The notes under the pieces were generated by a model. It was not told where the DNA came from. It worked only from the letters and a program-made list of their open reading frames with translations, and searched no databases. From Burkholderiales bacterium JOSHI_001 (GTDB taxonomy: Bacteria; Pseudomonadota; Gammaproteobacteria; Burkholderiales; Burkholderiaceae_C), in assembly GCA_000244995.1 (NCBI GenBank), contig CM001438.1:1852921-1916920 (forward strand): 64,000 bases of DNA, read 5' to 3'. The translations under genes were made by a program, and so were the position numbers. This document shows, one piece after another, positions 61,370 to 64,000 of the stretch; position 1 is the first letter of the stretch; the number at the start of each line of letters is the position of its first letter.

Positions 61370-63628
61370 ATGAAGCGCGTGCACGGAGTGAGCTTGGCAG
61401 TGTTGACCGCAGCGGCCCTGGTGGCCTGCGGCGGTGGCGGTGGCGGCGGCGAACCTGCGGCCGTGAGCGACACCGCCGGCGCCAGTGTGCCGACCACTTC
61501 TGGAAGCGCGTCCTCCACACCGCTTGCGCCCACAACCACCACCACCACAACAACGACGACGACCACCACCACCGCTCCGGTGAGCACCAGCACCGCGGTG
61601 GCGGCCGGCGTGGCCGTGACCGGCACCGCCGCCTTCGGCGCCCCGCTGGAAGGGGCCCAGGTGAGCGTGATGGACGCCAACGGCAACATCCGCCGCGCCA
61701 CCGCCAATGCGGCGGGTTCCTACAACATCAGCGTGGCCGGCCTGGCCCTGCCGCTGCTGGTGACGGCCACCGGCCGCTCGGGCGACGCCGCGCTGACCTA
61801 CCGCGCGCTGGTGGGCACCGCGCCGCAGGCCGGCGGCGTGGTGAACGTCACGCCCCTGACCGACGCCATCGTGGCGCTGGCCTCCAGCGACGGCGCCAGC
61901 CCCGCTGAATTCACCGACGCTGCCAAGCTGCGTGCCCTGGACACCGCCAAGTGGCAGCAGGCCTCACAGGCCGTGAAGGCGGCCTTGCGCAACGTCGCCA
62001 CCGCGGTGGGCGACGCCAATTTCGACCCCCTGACCAGCGCTTTCGCGGCCGACCGCAGCAGCGCCGGCGACAAGCTGCTGGACGCCGTGAAGGTGTCGGT
62101 GCACGAAGGCGGCGTGACCCTGCGCAACGCGCTGGTGCCGCTGGCCGCCAACGATGCCAGTGCTGCCGCCACGTCCACCACGCTCAGCGCCGCCAGCACG
62201 GCCACCTCGGCCGCCGCTGCGGCGCTGCCGGCGCCGGTGCTCACGGACAAGCTCAGCATGTTCGACGCCTTCATCGTCGACGCCAACGCCTGCCTGGCCC
62301 TGCCGGCGGCACAGCGCGTGGCGGTGGACGGCGTGGGCACGCCCACCGGTTTCCTGGGCGCCTGCGCGGTGGTGGACGGCTTCTCGGCCAGCTACAAGCG
62401 CAACGGCCAGAACCTGCTGGAGTACTGGGGCCACCAGCTGCGCAACGTGCTGCCCGATGGCGCCCGCCTGGGCACGCCCGAGGTGCTGGGCCTGGTGAAG
62501 AACGCCAACGGCGACGACCTGGCCACCGTTCGCCTGCCCTTCACCAGCCCGCAGGGCGCGGGCAGCTATGTGGAAACCGCGCGCCGCCTGGCCTCGGGCG
62601 CCTGGGCGATTGAAGGCAACCAGCGCAACTTCGACGCCGGCGTGTCGGTGCGCGTTCTGCGCGCCACCGACGCCAGCACCAATGGCTTCGTGCCCGCCAG
62701 CGGCCCGGACAAGGGCAAGAACGTGGGCCAGCTCAGCGCCTACAGCACCCGGCTGTACCTGCACTTCAACCAGGCCGGCCCCAACGGCAAGGGCGTGTAC
62801 GCGGTGCGGGTGAAGGGCCCCGGCCTGCCGGCCGCCGGCGTGGTGCTGGCGCGTTCGTCCAGCTGCGGCACCGGCGACTACCTGGCCTTCTTCAGCAACA
62901 ACGGCTCGCTGCCGGCCACGCCGGCCGTGGGTGCCACGCTGCCCATGCCCACCGCGTCCACCGCCAGCAGCTGGGCGCTGCGGGTGGCGCCCTTCGGCAC
63001 CGGTTACCAGGGCAGCGACTTCTTCAATGAACTGCGTGGGCGCAATGCCGACGGCACGGCCAGCAGCGCCGTGGGCAACAACATCGCCCCCACGGCGGTG
63101 GACCTGTCCACGGTGCCCATGATGTCGCGCTATGTCTTTGAGGTGTTCAAGGCTGGTTCCAACGTGGCGGCCGAAACCTTCGCCGTGCGCACGGTGGCGC
63201 GCCCGGTGGCGCCCGAGTTTGCCGACAAGCTGGCCTGGGCCGAACTCAGCGCCGACGCCAAGGCTTATGCCAACCCGGCCGACGCGGCCAAGGCCGTGGC
63301 CTTGGATGCCGCCACGCTGAGCTGGACCTTGCCGGCCGGTGCCGCGCCGGTGAACGCCGGCTCGGTCTGGGGCAGCGGTTTCGACACCAGCGCCACCCCG
63401 GTGCTGCGCCGCATGAACATGGGCGCCAACGTGGCGGCCTTCGGCGCCACCAACCTGGCCCTGTCGGCGGCGGTGGAAACCAACGGCAATGGCAACAGCT
63501 GCGGCTTCAAGCAGCTGCCGGCCTTCGAAGCCACCAAGGGCAGCCGCGAAGTGGGGCTGCGCCAGGTGCAGGCCGACGGCCTGGTGCTCCAGCAGGTGCT
63601 GGGCCACTACGGCCGCGCGGCGCAGTAA
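61370..63628 (+). CDS. Large lipoprotein with Gly and Thr linkers, unknown function
   Basis: The 752-residue product has lipobox VAC (Cys20) followed by seven glycines, a Ser/Thr-rich linker with 14 consecutive threonines (residues 55-68), then a carboxypeptidase-regulatory-like or Ig-like domain (VTGTAAFGAPLEGAQVSVMD; ATANAAGSYNISVAGLALPL). The remaining ~550 residues contain VRVKGPGLPAAGVVLARSSS and LSAYSTRLYLHFNQAGPNGK, without a family I recognise. It is probably surface-exposed on the outer membrane. A clear terminator follows. The ATG at 61370 has only a weak AGAAAAA upstream. Confidence 0.8.
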   Translation: MKRVHGVSLAVLTAAALVACGGGGGGGEPAAVSDTAGASVPTTSGSASSTPLAPTTTTTTTTTTTTTTAPVSTSTAVAAGVAVTGTAAFGAPLEGAQVSVMDANGNIRRATANAAGSYNISVAGLALPLLVTATGRSGDAALTYRALVGTAPQAGGVVNVTPLTDAIVALASSDGASPAEFTDAAKLRALDTAKWQQASQAVKAALRNVATAVGDANFDPLTSAFAADRSSAGDKLLDAVKVSVHEGGVTLRNALVPLAANDASAAATSTTLSAASTATSAAAAALPAPVLTDKLSMFDAFIVDANACLALPAAQRVAVDGVGTPTGFLGACAVVDGFSASYKRNGQNLLEYWGHQLRNVLPDGARLGTPEVLGLVKNANGDDLATVRLPFTSPQGAGSYVETARRLASGAWAIEGNQRNFDAGVSVRVLRATDASTNGFVPASGPDKGKNVGQLSAYSTRLYLHFNQAGPNGKGVYAVRVKGPGLPAAGVVLARSSSCGTGDYLAFFSNNGSLPATPAVGATLPMPTASTASSWALRVAPFGTGYQGSDFFNELRGRNADGTASSAVGNNIAPTAVDLSTVPMMSRYVFEVFKAGSNVAAETFAVRTVARPVAPEFADKLAWAELSADAKAYANPADAAKAVALDAATLSWTLPAGAAPVNAGSVWGSGFDTSATPVLRRMNMGANVAAFGATNLALSAAVETNGNGNSCGFKQLPAFEATKGSREVGLRQVQADGLVLQQVLGHYGRAAQ

Positions 63629-63652
63629 GCGCCTTCTCTCAGGCCACTTCGA

Positions 63653-63677
63653 CAGCCCCGCTTCGGCGGGGCTGTTT
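63653..63677 (+). terminator. Rho-independent terminator after the large lipoprotein gene
   Basis: CAGCCCCGC and GCGGGGCTG form a perfect 9-bp stem around the stable TTCG tetraloop, followed by TTTGCTTTG. It lies 24 bases after the stop codon and before the lolC-like gene. Confidence 0.8.
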
Positions 63678-63717
63678 GCTTTGTGGGCCTTTCAGGGGCC
63701 TCGGGTAGCATGGCCTC

Positions 63718-64000
63718 ATGAATGGCCCCTATGAATGGCAGATCGGCTGGCGCTACACCCGCGCCGGCCGCAGCGGGCGGCGCAACGGTTTCATTTCCTT
63801 CATCTCCTTCGTGTCGGTGCTGGGCATCGCGCTCGGGGTGGCGGCGCTGATCATCGTGCTGAGCGTGATGAACGGCTTCCAGAAGGAGGTGCGCGACCGC
63901 ATGCTCAGCGTCATTGCGCACGTGGAAATTTTCGACGCCGCCGGCGCGGCGCTGCCCGACTGGCGCGCCACTGCGGCCAAGGCGCGCGAGAACAAGGCCG
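63718..64000 (+). CDS. LolC/LolE-type lipoprotein-releasing system permease, truncated by the window edge
   Basis: The first 94 residues are present and the gene runs off the right end. They show a short cytoplasmic start ([20 protein letters not shown]), the first membrane helix (FISFIS followed by [20 protein letters not shown]) and the sequence [20 protein letters not shown], which is characteristic of LolC/LolE. These permeases with LolD extract lipoproteins from the inner membrane for LolA. ATG 63718 gives the family-typical N-terminus. Whether it is LolC or LolE cannot be decided from this fragment. Confidence 0.9.
   Translation, partial: MNGPYEWQIGWRYTRAGRSGRRNGFISFISFVSVLGIALGVAALIIVLSVMNGFQKEVRDRMLSVIAHVEIFDAAGAALPDWRATAAKARENKA

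Overview
The window is a contiguous piece of chromosome from a high-GC (about 70%) betaproteobacterium, most likely order Burkholderiales in the Rubrivivax/Leptothrix/Ideonella neighbourhood. This is inferred from codon use, the liv ABC operon, a Bug-family TTT binding protein, ExeA/GspB, RecJ next to an RpfE-type protein, and the style of PurB and GalU. There is no species marker, and no rRNA, phage, IS or CRISPR. Coding density is very high; no gene-free stretch exceeds 300 bases (the longest is 54005-54292).

Layout. 45-3578: livH-livM-livG-livF branched-chain amino acid importer. 3729-4607: CsgG-family lipoprotein. 4674-6732: Bug binding protein and an Fe-S flavoprotein reductase. 6795-13298: housekeeping genes (SDR, an HtrA-like protein with a damaged triad, rhomboid, tRNA-Leu, cysM, NUDIX, TusA-like, galU, a degenerate 2-hydroxyacid dehydrogenase). 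13246-23095: valS, S41 protease, TPR-GGDEF cyclase, guaC, small lipoprotein, uvrD.

23120-32086: a pyrimidine-salvage and catabolism island. A tight seven-gene leftward operon encodes a BMP-type binding protein, ABC ATPase, two permeases, a URC1-type GTP-cyclohydrolase-II-like enzyme, a URC4 protein and an XRE regulator. Beside it lie upp and an orphan ATP-synthase c-subunit-like gene. Together they look like nucleobase/nucleoside uptake, conversion to UMP by Upp, and ring opening by the URC pathway.

32282-36681: DUF898 membrane protein, M48 protease, purB and a PaiB-like protein.

36760-54004: the most striking region, a leftward run of 17 genes with overlapping or nearly abutting ends. Reading in the direction of transcription: an ApbE-type FMN transferase, a large HzsA-like c-heme lipoprotein, a small lipoprotein with a CX4CH motif, two outer-membrane barrels, a TlpA thioredoxin, a DUF4266 lipoprotein, a DUF3570 barrel, a small periplasmic protein, three TPR proteins, another small periplasmic protein, ExbB, two different ExbD proteins, and a TonB-like protein with an AgmX/PglI C-terminus. 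The motor part resembles the AglRQS/Glt envelope machinery of Myxococcus, here joined to a heme/flavin/thiol module. One ExbD has Asn in place of the proton-carrying Asp. I regard this as the best candidate for an undescribed system.

54293-64000: ExeA/GspA and GspB, then leftward pcaC-like, EamA transporter, PHP phosphoesterase, recJ and rpfE-type genes, then a large Thr-rich-linker lipoprotein and the start of a lolC/E gene cut by the window edge.
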